Positions 35,063-44,377 of a stretch of DNA of 64,000 nucleotides are shown here, one piece after another (the stretch's first letter is position 1; every line of letters begins with the position of its first letter). The stretch is from CAYWBU01 sp942491525 (GTDB lineage Bacteria; Desulfobacterota; Desulfomonilia; UBA1062). The position numbers were made by a program, and so were the translations under genes. The notes under the pieces are model-generated. The model did not search any database. It was not told where the DNA came from and saw only the letters and a list, made by a program, of their open reading frames with translations. The stretch covers positions 62,001-126,000 of the forward strand of contig CALOBW010000020.1 of the NCBI GenBank assembly GCA_942491525.1. Direction: 5' to 3'.

Positions 35063-35943
35063 CAGTTATATCCCAGGTCGCGCATGACGCGCGGATTCTT
35101 GGTCCAGTCTTTAGTCACCCGCACAAAGAGCTCCAGAAAAACCTTGGAGCCGGTCATGCGTTCGATATCCTTGCGGGCACGGGTACCGATCTCCTTGAGC
35201 TTCTGACCGCCCTTGCCGATGATGATGGCCTTCTGGGCCGGTTTCTCGACATGGATGGTGGCGCTGATGGAGATGGTCTTGCCCTCCTTGAACTTCTCAA
35301 CCTGTACGGCCACCGAATAGGGAACCTCCTGATGGGTCAGGGTGAAGATCTTTTCGCGGATCAGCTCCTGGGTCAGGAAGCGCATGGAGAGATCGGTCAG
35401 CATATCGGGCGGAAAGTAGCGCGGCCCCTCGGGCATACGCGCCTTGATGATTTCCATCAATGTCTCAACGCCGGTGCCCTTAGAGGCCGAGATGGCCACA
35501 TGCTCACTGAAGCTGCCCAGTTCAGCCAGCTCCATCAGGCGCTTGCCGACCATTTCATCTCTGAGCTCATCGCGCTTGTTGAGCACCAGAATGGTCTCCT
35601 TGCCCGAGTTCTTAACATTTTCAGCGATAAAGGCCAGCTTCTTCAGGCTGTCACGCGGCTCGACCATGAGCATAACCAGATCGGCATCTGCCAGCGATGA
35701 AAGGGCCTGATCCAGCATGTAGCGATTGAGCTCCTTTTCCGACTCATGCACCCCTGGGGTATCCAGAAAGACGATCTGATTCTCATCGTCATCATAAACG
35801 CCCAGGATGCGGTCACGGGTGGTCTGAGGCTTGCTGGTGGCGATGGAGATCTTATCCCCCAGCACATAATTCATGAAGGTTGATTTACCAACGTTGGGCC
35901 GACCGATGATGGTCACGAAGCCCGATTTAAATTTTTTTGTCAT
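35062..35943 (-). CDS. era: GTPase Era
   Basis: Era binds the 3' end of 16S rRNA and helps 30S maturation. The 293-residue protein has G1 GRPNVGKST, G3 DTPGV, G4 NKRD and a C-terminal KH domain with KAIIIGKGGQKLKEIG. It begins directly after the stop of a multi-PAS histidine kinase and overlaps der at its end, so its expression is tied to both signalling and ribosome genes. Confidence 0.97.
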   Translation of the reverse strand: MTKKFKSGFVTIIGRPNVGKSTFMNYVLGDKISIATSKPQTTRDRILGVYDDDENQIVFLDTPGVHESEKELNRYMLDQALSSLADADLVMLMVEPRDSLKKLAFIAENVKNSGKETILVLNKRDELRDEMVGKRLMELAELGSFSEHVAISASKGTGVETLMEIIKARMPEGPRYFPPDMLTDLSMRFLTQELIREKIFTLTHQEVPYSVAVQVEKFKEGKTISISATIHVEKPAQKAIIIGKGGQKLKEIGTRARKDIERMTGSKVFLELFVRVTKDWTKNPRVMRDLGYN

Positions 35944-38682
35944 CTATCCAAGATCCAGTTTGAACTCTTTTTTATCAGCCGACGCATGGACCGGCAGGGT
36001 TACGGTAAAGCAGGTTCCGCCGCTCGGGCGCCTTCTGACGTCGATGGAACCACCATGCCTGGTGATTATGCCGTAGCTGACAGACAGCCCCAGGCCAACG
36101 CCCTTTACTTTGGGTTTCTTGGTATAGAACATATCGAAGATATGCGCAACATCCTCGTCGGCAATACCCACACCTTCATCCTTAAAGTCAACCACCACGC
36201 TCTTATCCTCGCCGGCATGGGTGGCAACGGTCAGCAGACCGCCGTCAGGCATGGCCTCAACCGCATTGGTAATCATGTTGATGAAGACCTGCTTAATCTG
36301 GTCAGCCACGCACTCGGCATAGAGGGTTGCACCCTTGACAAACTCAAGGCGGACGCGGTTCTCTTCCAGATACTTCTTGTTGAAGACCAGCACATCGCGC
36401 AACAGCTGATTGATATCGGTATGCTCAAGATTGCCCTCGGTTGGCATGTAGAAGGTCTTCATATTGCGGATCAGATCGGCAATACGGTCAGTCTCCTTCA
36501 GCGCCAGCCGCGCAAACTGCAGGTCAACATTTTTACCCTCGGAGTTAACGACATGCTGCAGGCAGCTCTTGATGCCGTAGAGCGGATTGTTGATCTCGTG
36601 GGCAATGCTGGCCGAAAGCTTGCCGGTGGCCGCCAGGCGCTCGGACTGAATCAGAGCCTTTTCCATCTTCTTCTGCTCAGTGACATCCTTGATGATGGTT
36701 GAGAATCCAAAGCTCTCGCCCTTGGAATCTTTCAGATTGGTGATGGTGATCGCAACATTCAGAATGCGCCCATCCTTAGTCTGGCGGCGGGTTTCAAGAT
36801 CCTTGACAAAACCCTTGCGCTTAACCTGATCCAGCAGACGGTCGGCCGTCTCACGCTCATCCTCAGGAATGATCAGGAAGGCGGTTTTGCCGATAATCTC
36901 ATTCTCCTGCCAGCCGAACATCATGCGCGCGCCCTCATTCCATGAGATCACACGGCGCTCATTGTCCAGGCCGATGATGGCATCCACGTTGTAGTGTTCA
37001 ATATTGGCCAGCAGCTTCAAACGCTTGCTCTTGGCGATCTCACCCGTGATATCACGGGCAACACAGATTATTTCAGAGCTGGTGGAGGTATTGAGCGTCT
37101 CCAGGGTCACGCGCCAGGTGCGCTGGCCGCCCGAGGTGTCAACCATGATATCGACAACTTCAGGTGTCTGACTCTCCTGCACCATGCTGCGGATGGCCCG
37201 AATCTTCTCATCGGACTGTTCGTCGGAAAGGAACTCCCGGTAGGAGCGGCCACAGACCTCTTCATTGGTGATGCCCAGAGCCTCCAGGCCGCGACGGTTC
37301 ATGTAGGTCACACGTCCATCGGTGTCGATCGACATGATCACATCGCTGGAATCCTCAACGATATGCTGATAGCGCTCCTGAGACTCCTTGAGCTCACGGA
37401 TCTTGCGGCCCACGTTATCCGAGAGCCGGTCATTGAACTCCTGCAGCTTCTGGTTGGCCTTGCGCAGCTCCTGTTCGGCTATCTTGCGCTGGGTGATATC
37501 TTCAGCCACCACCTCAAGGCCGACAAAGGAGTTCTGACGGTCATAATGAATGAACACCTCAACCGAACAGTAGACCAGCCGGCGATCCTGGGCATAGAGC
37601 CTGACCAGCGGCGTTGAATAACTGCCGTGGCCCTGCGCCACGGCATCGTAGAGCTCATCCATCATGTACTGGTCATCCGGATGCAGGGCCTGTTTCCAGG
37701 GCAGCAGGCGGCCGACCACATCTTGGGCAGCATAACCCAGAACACGGCTGAAACCGGGCGAAATATAGTCGCACTTCCAGACATCATTGAGCCAGACCAC
37801 AATATCGTGGGAGTAGGATGCCATCTTGTCGAAGCGCACTCTTGCTTCGGCCAGCTCACGATCCTTGGCCTTCAGCTGTCCTTCAAGGTAATCCATGTAT
37901 TCGCGGTCAGAGCGCTCCTTCTCTAGGGAGTGCTGACGCGTGCGGACCGCACCGAAAATAACCTTCTGGTCACGAATATTCTCAACGGCGCTGACCCAGA
38001 GCTCAACATGACACTGGTCGCCGGTACGGGTCTTAATGTTGAGATGCAGCGGAACCTGAGCCTGATCATTCAGGGCGTTCTTGAGATAGGCTTCGCCGCC
38101 GTCGGTTACAACTTCAAAGAGATTCAGCTGTTCCAGTTCGGCCCGGCTATAACCGGTCAAAATCTCGAAGCCGCGGTTTACTGCAACCACCCTGCCCTTA
38201 AGATCACTGACAAAGAGAGCGTCCGGCGAATTATTGAATATATCAACGAAGATCTGGTCGGGAGAGTCCTCTTTGACGCGGTACTCCTCAAGGCGCACAA
38301 TGGAACCGCGCATCTCAATGGCCTTGGTGACATTCTGCTTCAATTCACTGGGCAGAAAGGCGCCCTTGCGCAGGTATCTGAAAACGTGCGAGGCCAGCGC
38401 GTTATCGATGGGCCAGTCACCCTCAAAGGCGGTGATGATAATAACCATCAGATTGGGATCGATCTCACGATGGACCTTCTCCACCAGCTCGCGTCCGTCC
38501 ATCTCGGGCATGCGCAAGTCGGAAATCATCAGATCAAAACTCTGACCGTTAAACGACTCCAGGGCCTGGCGCGGCCCCTCCACGGCGGTCACCTCAAACT
38601 CATATTTGAGGACCTGATAGAGGTAGTTGCGGAAGATGGAGTCATCTTCAACTACCAGAATTCGATTTTTATCTGCGCTCAT
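35944..38682 (-). CDS. Response regulator-multi-PAS histidine kinase
   Basis: The 912-residue protein starts with a receiver domain (phospho-acceptor D55 in LMISDLRMPEMDG), followed by about four PAS domains (roughly 145-255, 285-405, 435-555, 565-680), a HisKA domain with the phospho-histidine in SIAHEINNPLYGI (about H695), and an ATPase domain (DEGVGIAD, GVGLGLSVSYGI). There is no membrane segment, so it is a cytoplasmic sensor. PAS motifs such as GYSRAELEQL suggest small-molecule or redox sensing. The upstream HDOD kinase overlaps it by 4 bases, and era follows at once. The output partner is unknown. Confidence 0.9.
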   Translation of the reverse strand: MSADKNRILVVEDDSIFRNYLYQVLKYEFEVTAVEGPRQALESFNGQSFDLMISDLRMPEMDGRELVEKVHREIDPNLMVIIITAFEGDWPIDNALASHVFRYLRKGAFLPSELKQNVTKAIEMRGSIVRLEEYRVKEDSPDQIFVDIFNNSPDALFVSDLKGRVVAVNRGFEILTGYSRAELEQLNLFEVVTDGGEAYLKNALNDQAQVPLHLNIKTRTGDQCHVELWVSAVENIRDQKVIFGAVRTRQHSLEKERSDREYMDYLEGQLKAKDRELAEARVRFDKMASYSHDIVVWLNDVWKCDYISPGFSRVLGYAAQDVVGRLLPWKQALHPDDQYMMDELYDAVAQGHGSYSTPLVRLYAQDRRLVYCSVEVFIHYDRQNSFVGLEVVAEDITQRKIAEQELRKANQKLQEFNDRLSDNVGRKIRELKESQERYQHIVEDSSDVIMSIDTDGRVTYMNRRGLEALGITNEEVCGRSYREFLSDEQSDEKIRAIRSMVQESQTPEVVDIMVDTSGGQRTWRVTLETLNTSTSSEIICVARDITGEIAKSKRLKLLANIEHYNVDAIIGLDNERRVISWNEGARMMFGWQENEIIGKTAFLIIPEDERETADRLLDQVKRKGFVKDLETRRQTKDGRILNVAITITNLKDSKGESFGFSTIIKDVTEQKKMEKALIQSERLAATGKLSASIAHEINNPLYGIKSCLQHVVNSEGKNVDLQFARLALKETDRIADLIRNMKTFYMPTEGNLEHTDINQLLRDVLVFNKKYLEENRVRLEFVKGATLYAECVADQIKQVFINMITNAVEAMPDGGLLTVATHAGEDKSVVVDFKDEGVGIADEDVAHIFDMFYTKKPKVKGVGLGLSVSYGIITRHGGSIDVRRRPSGGTCFTVTLPVHASADKKEFKLDLG

Positions 38683-41093
38683 CGCTCTTCTACTAGATCA
38701 ACTTTGAAGGTTGAACCATCTCCTGGTTTGGATTCCACCCTGATCGAACCATCCATAGACTCCAGGATGTCCTTAACAAGGGCAAGCCCCAGCCCCATGC
38801 CGGTGCGGGAGGCCCAATCGGTATACAGAGGTTCAAAGATCTTATCCAGCTTGGTGCTGTCGATACCGATGCCATGATCAATAACCATAAATTGGATATG
38901 ATTAGCAACCTTTTCCACCTTGACACAAACATCATTGCCGGCACTTGAGGCGGCAATGGCATTCATCAGCAGATTTATCAGCACCTGTTCCAGGGCCTGG
39001 GCCCTGATATAGGCACTCTCGACAGCGATCTCACTCTTGAGATTAACGCCGGCGGCGGTTGCCTGGGGCGTGACCAGCTTCAGGATCCCGTCCACAAAGG
39101 GCGCGATATCGGTCTGGTCGGCCGGTGCCTCCCACTTGCGGCTTAGAGTCAGCAGCTGATTAACGATAGCCAGAACATTTTCCGAGGCCACCACCATATT
39201 CTGGACCATGTCGTGGAAGTCAACATCCTCCTGGTCGCCCCTGAACACCTGAATGGAACCCTGAGCAAGATCTTCACGGATGATGCTGGAAAAACCCTGC
39301 AGGGCGCCCAGCGGACTCTTCATGTTATGGGCCATGGAGGCGGCCAGGTTGCCCACGGCACTCATCTTGGCGTAGGCGAACATGCGGCGCTGCTTCTCAA
39401 GGTCGCTGGTCATATCCCACATGGTCAGCAGGCTCCAGCTGTTAACCGTCAGGGGTTTGCTGATCACGCGGAAGGTGTTCTCCCCCTCCCAGGTCAGATC
39501 CAGATCCTGACGACCGGCAATGGCGCGGGCCAGTTTGACGGAGTTGGCATCATCACCGAGGCCGGCAGCCAGGTCACCGTCAGGCAGCCCGAGCAGAGAG
39601 CGGATCTCCCGGGACTTATCGTTCTCAACCATTATGCGCCCCTTATCATCCAGCAGACAGAGTCCCACCAGCGAGGCATCCATAAGTTCACGGCTGAGCC
39701 CCAGCATCTCTTCAGCACGCTGCTTCTCATGAGAGGCGTTGATCAAAGCTCTGCGCAACAGGGTATCATCGCCCTCATCGGCCTGGATACGGTTAAGCGC
39801 TTCAGCTATACTGTCAATAATTTCAGAAATGAAGGCCTGATCAGCAGCCAGTTCTTCATCGCAGACACTCATATAGATCACAATCCCCGAAGCCATGCTG
39901 GTGCCGACCGGATAGTTGCCGTTCAGAATCAGTTTACGAACCTCATCGTCGGAGACCTTACTGAACTGGGCATCCCTTGCCTCACCGGCTTCATAGACCA
40001 GATTACAGGCACCCTTCTTGATGCCGCCCAGGAAGGCATCAATAACCCTATGGCGCTGCAAAACACCGGCGGCCTGCTCAAAAAGTTCCGAAACCTTAAC
40101 GGCCCGATTGAGCTCACGCAACAAAGCGGTCATCACCTCAGCCCGCCTGGCGGAAGCATCAGCTTCAGCACTGCGCTGCCGCAGCTGGCCGGAAACTTCA
40201 CTCAGGCGCACGGTAGCGCGGTTGATCAACTGGAAGAGCCCCTCGGTTGAGCGACCGATGCCGATCTTTTCACAGATCTCACCGACCTCCTCAGGCACCT
40301 GCTGCAGAATCTCATCCAGACTCTCCGAGCTGAGCCCGAACTGTTTCAACTGGGCGGCGCTGATACGCTGCGGATAGTAGTTGCCGGCTGCCCCGGTATA
40401 GGTCATATCGGCCAGGGTACTGGCCATATGCACAATGCCGCTGATAAGATATTGATTATCATCGATAATCTTGACCGGCGCATGATAGCACCAGATCACT
40501 TCGGCGTAGAGTTTGGGAACCCCCCAGTGGATCAGCATATTGCGGCCCACCTCGGCATGAGTTGTGCCCAGCATCTTTTGCTCCACCTCAATCAGCGGCT
40601 GCATGCCTGAAGCCGCCTCGGTCAGCACCTTGGCGTACTTCTCAGCCTGCTGATGATCCAAAACAACCTTGCCAATACCATGCAGCATTGCAGCGCCGAA
40701 GGCCTTGCCGGCCAGCGCTTCATCCACGATCTTCATCATGGCGCGGGCATAGATGGCAGAAGCCATGGTGTGGCGCCAGAAGGCGCGATAGTCAAGCTTG
40801 GACCCCTTCTTCTCGGGGAACATGTCAACCACGCTGAGCCCCAGTGAAAAAGTTTTAACGGTATCGAGGCCGAGGGTCACGACCGCATCATGCACAGTGT
40901 AGATGGTGCGTGCACGTCGGTAGTAGCTTGAGTTCGCCAGCGAGAGAATGCGGGCCGTCAGCGACTGATCTTTCTCGATGTAACCGGAAAGTTTGGCAAT
41001 AGATACATCATCCCCCAGAGCCATCTCCAGAATATGGTATGCAAGCTCGGGAAGAACAGGAAGAGATTCGACGCTGTTCAAGTTAGATTTCAT
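38679..41093 (-). CDS. HDOD-domain histidine kinase
   Basis: The 804-residue protein has an N-terminal HDOD domain (about 5-205: LPVLPELAYHILEM, SLANSSYYRRA, MLHGIGKVVLDH), a middle region with coiled-coil and PAS/GAF-like parts (300-560), and a kinase core with phospho-histidine in MAHNMKSPLGAL (about H589) and ATPase motifs (DHGIGID, GMGLGLALVKDI). No membrane segments are seen. HDOD-kinase fusions are signalling proteins of uncertain stimulus. It is the second HDOD protein in this window. Both ends overlap neighbours by 4 bases, marking it as an integral part of the operon. Confidence 0.88.
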   Translation of the reverse strand: MKSNLNSVESLPVLPELAYHILEMALGDDVSIAKLSGYIEKDQSLTARILSLANSSYYRRARTIYTVHDAVVTLGLDTVKTFSLGLSVVDMFPEKKGSKLDYRAFWRHTMASAIYARAMMKIVDEALAGKAFGAAMLHGIGKVVLDHQQAEKYAKVLTEAASGMQPLIEVEQKMLGTTHAEVGRNMLIHWGVPKLYAEVIWCYHAPVKIIDDNQYLISGIVHMASTLADMTYTGAAGNYYPQRISAAQLKQFGLSSESLDEILQQVPEEVGEICEKIGIGRSTEGLFQLINRATVRLSEVSGQLRQRSAEADASARRAEVMTALLRELNRAVKVSELFEQAAGVLQRHRVIDAFLGGIKKGACNLVYEAGEARDAQFSKVSDDEVRKLILNGNYPVGTSMASGIVIYMSVCDEELAADQAFISEIIDSIAEALNRIQADEGDDTLLRRALINASHEKQRAEEMLGLSRELMDASLVGLCLLDDKGRIMVENDKSREIRSLLGLPDGDLAAGLGDDANSVKLARAIAGRQDLDLTWEGENTFRVISKPLTVNSWSLLTMWDMTSDLEKQRRMFAYAKMSAVGNLAASMAHNMKSPLGALQGFSSIIREDLAQGSIQVFRGDQEDVDFHDMVQNMVVASENVLAIVNQLLTLSRKWEAPADQTDIAPFVDGILKLVTPQATAAGVNLKSEIAVESAYIRAQALEQVLINLLMNAIAASSAGNDVCVKVEKVANHIQFMVIDHGIGIDSTKLDKIFEPLYTDWASRTGMGLGLALVKDILESMDGSIRVESKPGDGSTFKVDLVEER

Positions 41094-42073
41094 GTGTCAC
41101 AGTCTATAATATCCCGAAAATATAGACAAGTATTTTCTCCGCCCCCCTCGATGCGCAAACTGCCGCGGGAGACCTGCTTATCGGGTTTACAAACAAACTT
41201 ATATTGTTCAATATTTCTGCGTTTGTAACCAATCAACTCCGGCAGATCCCGCGGGTTGACAAAGATATCTCTCCCCTCAACCTCGCCGGCCAGCTGCAGC
41301 AAACGCCCGTAACCCCGGGCACGCACCATGAAACCGAAGGCCTCATGATAGGGACCGGCAACAACTTTCAGATCCGCACTCTGCGGCAGGCCCATGCGCA
41401 GCACATCTATGCCAGCCGCCCGGGAGGAAACATAGGCCAGCAGGCAGCGATCAAGCGCCTCATCAAGAGCGAGCGGCCGATAGGCGCCGGCCAGATACAT
41501 GCGTTCAAGTTCAGTGCCAGCCAGCACCACCGTCGGATAGAGGCGGGTTGTATCGGGCCTAAACTGCAGCAAGCGCCCGAGCGTAAACCCAAAACTGGCT
41601 TCATCTTCACCGGGCAGCCCCGGCATAATCTGCAGACCGAGACCAAGCCCTGCCGAGCGCACAATTGCCGCCCCATGCTCAATGTCCGCCAATAAATGCC
41701 CCCGCCCGGCGCGCCGCAAAACCTGATCATCCATTGACTGGGCCCCAAGCTCGAGCTCAATAAACCCCGCCGCCATCAGCCGCGCAACAAGGCCTTCATC
41801 CAGCATATCAGGACGGGTTGACGCTTTAACACCATGGACGATGCCGCGCGCGACCAGATCTTGCGCCACATCCAGATAGGCATCCAGAAGATCGGCATCA
41901 ATGCCGGTAAATGATCCACCATAGAAGGCCAGAATACGCTGCCGCCGGAACGGATCACGACAGCCTGCCAGAAAGGCAATAACAGCCGACTCAACTTGAG
42001 CGGGCTTTATGAAATCCGCCAGCTGCGACTGGTCACAGAAGACGCAGCGCTGCGGGCAACCCAGATTGGGCAC
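41090..42073 (-). CDS. Radical SAM protein, Elp3-like (class of short Elp3 relatives)
   Basis: The 327-residue protein has the radical SAM motif CPQRCVFC right at the N-terminus, FYGGSFTG (SAM-binding GGE-like) and IELELGAQSMDDQVLRRAGRGH, typical of Elp3/HemN-like radical SAM proteins; no acetyltransferase domain is present. The apparent start is GTG at 42073. Codons just before it, after the rnc stop, read in frame as VIPIF, which is how relatives usually begin, yet I find no ATG, GTG or TTG there. An unusual start codon or an upstream start inside rnc is possible. Confidence 0.82.
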   Translation of the reverse strand: MPNLGCPQRCVFCDQSQLADFIKPAQVESAVIAFLAGCRDPFRRQRILAFYGGSFTGIDADLLDAYLDVAQDLVARGIVHGVKASTRPDMLDEGLVARLMAAGFIELELGAQSMDDQVLRRAGRGHLLADIEHGAAIVRSAGLGLGLQIMPGLPGEDEASFGFTLGRLLQFRPDTTRLYPTVVLAGTELERMYLAGAYRPLALDEALDRCLLAYVSSRAAGIDVLRMGLPQSADLKVVAGPYHEAFGFMVRARGYGRLLQLAGEVEGRDIFVNPRDLPELIGYKRRNIEQYKFVCKPDKQVSRGSLRIEGGGENTCLYFRDIIDCDT

Positions 42074-42087
42074 AAAGATCGGAATGA

Positions 42088-42771
42088 CTAGCGGCCCAGC
42101 GATTGCAACGCCTCCCGACAGGCCATCTGGGCAGCCTGCTTCTTGTTGCGGCCGGCCCCCTGCCCCAAGATGCGGTCATTGATCACAACCTGAGCCACAA
42201 AAACCTTGTCGTGCTCGGGGCCGTCCTCGCTGATAATCTCAATCGAGGGCTGGGCACCATAGGCCCCCTGACAGTACTCGATCAGAGCCGACTTATAGTC
42301 ACTGATGGCAACATCTTCCAGTTCGCCGAGAACAACCTCGATCAGACTGAGAAGCACCTCTTCTGCCCGCGCATGCGAACTGTCCAGCATGACGGCACCA
42401 AACAGAGACTCAAATGCATCTGAAAGAATTGACTCTTTTTGACGGCCACCACCCTGCTCTTCACCACGTCCCAGGAAGATAAAACTGCCAAGATTCAAAT
42501 GACGGGCCAGCCTGGCCAGACCGCGCTCACTAACGATCTCGGCCCGCATTTTTGTCAGAACACCCTCGCGTTCCGCCGGAAACTGCCTAAAAAGCAGCAG
42601 ACTGACAACCCCATTCACCACAGTATCACCCAAGAACTCCAGGCGCTGATTATCTTCAAGTCCATCCTGCTGATGCTCATTGACATACGTGCGATGCATC
42701 AAAGCGGTTGTAAGCAGGCGTTTATCTTCAAATGAGTAACCCAGTGACGTTTCAAGAAGCGCAAGATCCAC
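42088..42771 (-). CDS. rnc: Ribonuclease III
   Basis: RNase III cuts double-stranded RNA and processes rRNA precursors. The 227-residue protein has the catalytic signature NQRLEFLGDTVV, the second acidic site SDAFESLFGAV, and a C-terminal double-stranded-RNA-binding domain (SALIEYCQGAYGAQPSIEI to the KKQAAQMACREAL helix). The start is GTG at 42771, with AAAGGA upstream, placed inside the end of surE (20-base overlap). Grouping with era and der is common in bacteria. Confidence 0.96.
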   Translation of the reverse strand: MDLALLETSLGYSFEDKRLLTTALMHRTYVNEHQQDGLEDNQRLEFLGDTVVNGVVSLLLFRQFPAEREGVLTKMRAEIVSERGLARLARHLNLGSFIFLGRGEEQGGGRQKESILSDAFESLFGAVMLDSSHARAEEVLLSLIEVVLGELEDVAISDYKSALIEYCQGAYGAQPSIEIISEDGPEHDKVFVAQVVINDRILGQGAGRNKKQAAQMACREALQSLGR

Positions 42772-43534
42772 AAAAAATTCCTTTCAAATCTATCTCAGCC
42801 AGACGGGCATCATCAAGGACGACGCCGCGCGAGTAGTGCAGCGGAGTAACGGCAATCATTCCATTCTCAAGACAGACGGCATCCACATCGGGCTCATGGT
42901 CAAGATTCTGAGTCATGCCACCTTGCCAGTAGTAGACATTACCGCGGGGATCCGTCTTACGCACAAAATCATCAACGATACGCGAACGCCCCTGCCGCGC
43001 AAAACAGGCCCCGGAAATCTGATTAATCGGAACCGAGGGACAATTGACATTCAACACACAATCCAAATGCTCGCCGCTGTCCAGGACCCGCTGCGCCAAC
43101 GCCGCCCCGAAACGAGCCGCGGCCCGATAGTCCGGATCCAGATACTTGTTAACAGAAAGCGCAATCGCACTGTACCCCTGCATCAGGGCCTCCATGGCCG
43201 CCGAGACGGTCCCGGAGTAGAGAGCATTCAAGCCGATATTTTCACCACGATTGATTCCGGAGACAACCAGATCAGGCGGCGTCTCCATAATCGCCTGAAT
43301 AGCCAGCTTGACACAGTCTGCCGGCGTACCACCAATGCCGTAACCGAACAGGCTGCCGTCACGCATGACATTATGAACCTTGAGCGGCTCCGAGATAGTG
43401 ATACCGTGCCCAACAGCAGACATTTCAGAAAAAGGAGCCACCACCGTCACATCGCCAAGCTTGACAAGCTGAGCATGAATGGCCGCAAGACCGGGCGCGT
43501 CAATACCGTCGTCGTTGGTCAATAGAATATTCAT
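42752..43534 (-). CDS. surE: 5'/3'-nucleotidase SurE
   Basis: SurE dephosphorylates nucleoside monophosphates and is linked to stationary-phase survival. The 260-residue protein begins MNILLTNDDG with the metal-binding Asp pair (D8, D9), has SVGHGITISEPLK-like block APFSEMSAVGHGITI and VVSGINRGENIG with Ser/Asn metal ligands, and SGTVSAAMEA. The length is normal. It is the first gene of the minus-strand block, with rnc inside its 3' end. Confidence 0.95.
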   Translation of the reverse strand: MNILLTNDDGIDAPGLAAIHAQLVKLGDVTVVAPFSEMSAVGHGITISEPLKVHNVMRDGSLFGYGIGGTPADCVKLAIQAIMETPPDLVVSGINRGENIGLNALYSGTVSAAMEALMQGYSAIALSVNKYLDPDYRAAARFGAALAQRVLDSGEHLDCVLNVNCPSVPINQISGACFARQGRSRIVDDFVRKTDPRGNVYYWQGGMTQNLDHEPDVDAVCLENGMIAVTPLHYSRGVVLDDARLAEIDLKGIFCGSCAS

Positions 43535-43580
43535 GATGTCCTTTTAACGCCGGACACCCACATATGCAAGCAGGAAGGCT

Positions 43581-43766
43581 TCAGATATATTCGTCGATAT
43601 TCTGACCAAGACTGGACAGGAGATCCACCAGCATGGCGCCGGTATCCTCAACACTCTCCATCACCAGGTCGGCGCGGGCAAAGTTGACCTGATCTTCAAG
43701 CTGCATCTTCTGAGCAGCGATCTGCAGGACTGCTGCTGCCAGATTTGTTCCCTGAATCGGTTCCAT
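43581..43766 (-). CDS. Small putative motility protein (YjfB-like)
   Basis: The 61-residue helical peptide (VLQIAAQKMQLEDQVNFARADL and an acidic C-terminus) resembles the short YjfB/putative motility family in length and pattern, but the match is by feel and not strong. There is no signal or membrane segment. It lies alone between surE and a TonB-like gene, with a run of flagellar genes 5 kb further. Another small helical family is possible. Confidence 0.5.
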   Translation of the reverse strand: MEPIQGTNLAAAVLQIAAQKMQLEDQVNFARADLVMESVEDTGAMLVDLLSSLGQNIDEYI

Positions 43767-43797
43767 GACTTACCTATCGTCCAAAGACACGCATCAG

Positions 43798-44322
43798 TTA
43801 ACCATCAATTTCATATCTGAGATTAATGGTTACCGGCAGGGTTCGATGGGGCATATCCTCAGTAAATGGCCCAAAGGGTGCACCCTTTTCAATGCCCACA
43901 ATAGCCGCCACATCCAGATCGCGGTGACCGGAAGAGCTGAGTACCGAAAGTTCCAGGACATGCCCGCGATTATCAAGCACATAATGCAGCCTAACCGTGC
44001 CATTGCGGCCATCACGCTGAGCAGCAAGCGGATAGTCCCAAGCATTAAAGATTTTAATCTTCATGCGCTCCTCATAACTGGCATTAATGTGCTTACCTTC
44101 AGTATCAATGGTGATGGCCTCAGGCAACTCATCTTCCACAGGCGTTTCAACCGGCGGCGCCACGGCCCGCAGGGCGACCGGCAAGGTATCCTCCCGCTCA
44201 GGCATACTGAACTGCATATCAGCCCAGGCAGAGCCGGCCATATTCTGCCAGGGGATGGCAAAAATGACGATATGAATGAAGACAGAAATTAAGAGGCTGG
44301 TTACGACCCTTTGCATATGCAT
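43798..44322 (-). CDS. TonB-like energy transducer
   Basis: The 174-residue protein has an N-terminal membrane helix (VVTSLLISVFIHIVIFAI), a short proline-containing periplasmic linker, and a C-terminal TonB-type domain (GTVRLHYVLDNRGHVLELSVLSSSGHRDLDVAAI, then INLRYEI). TonB proteins transmit inner-membrane energy to outer-membrane receptors. The linker is much shorter than in E. coli TonB and no ExbB/ExbD genes are adjacent. Two close ATG codons (44322 and 44316) could start; neither has a clear ribosome site. Confidence 0.75.
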   Translation of the reverse strand: MHMQRVVTSLLISVFIHIVIFAIPWQNMAGSAWADMQFSMPEREDTLPVALRAVAPPVETPVEDELPEAITIDTEGKHINASYEERMKIKIFNAWDYPLAAQRDGRNGTVRLHYVLDNRGHVLELSVLSSSGHRDLDVAAIVGIEKGAPFGPFTEDMPHRTLPVTINLRYEIDG

Positions 44323-44377
44323 GAGAAAGCAACAGAGCCGGACAGATGTCAAGCAATAAAAGGCAGAGCCACCCTAG

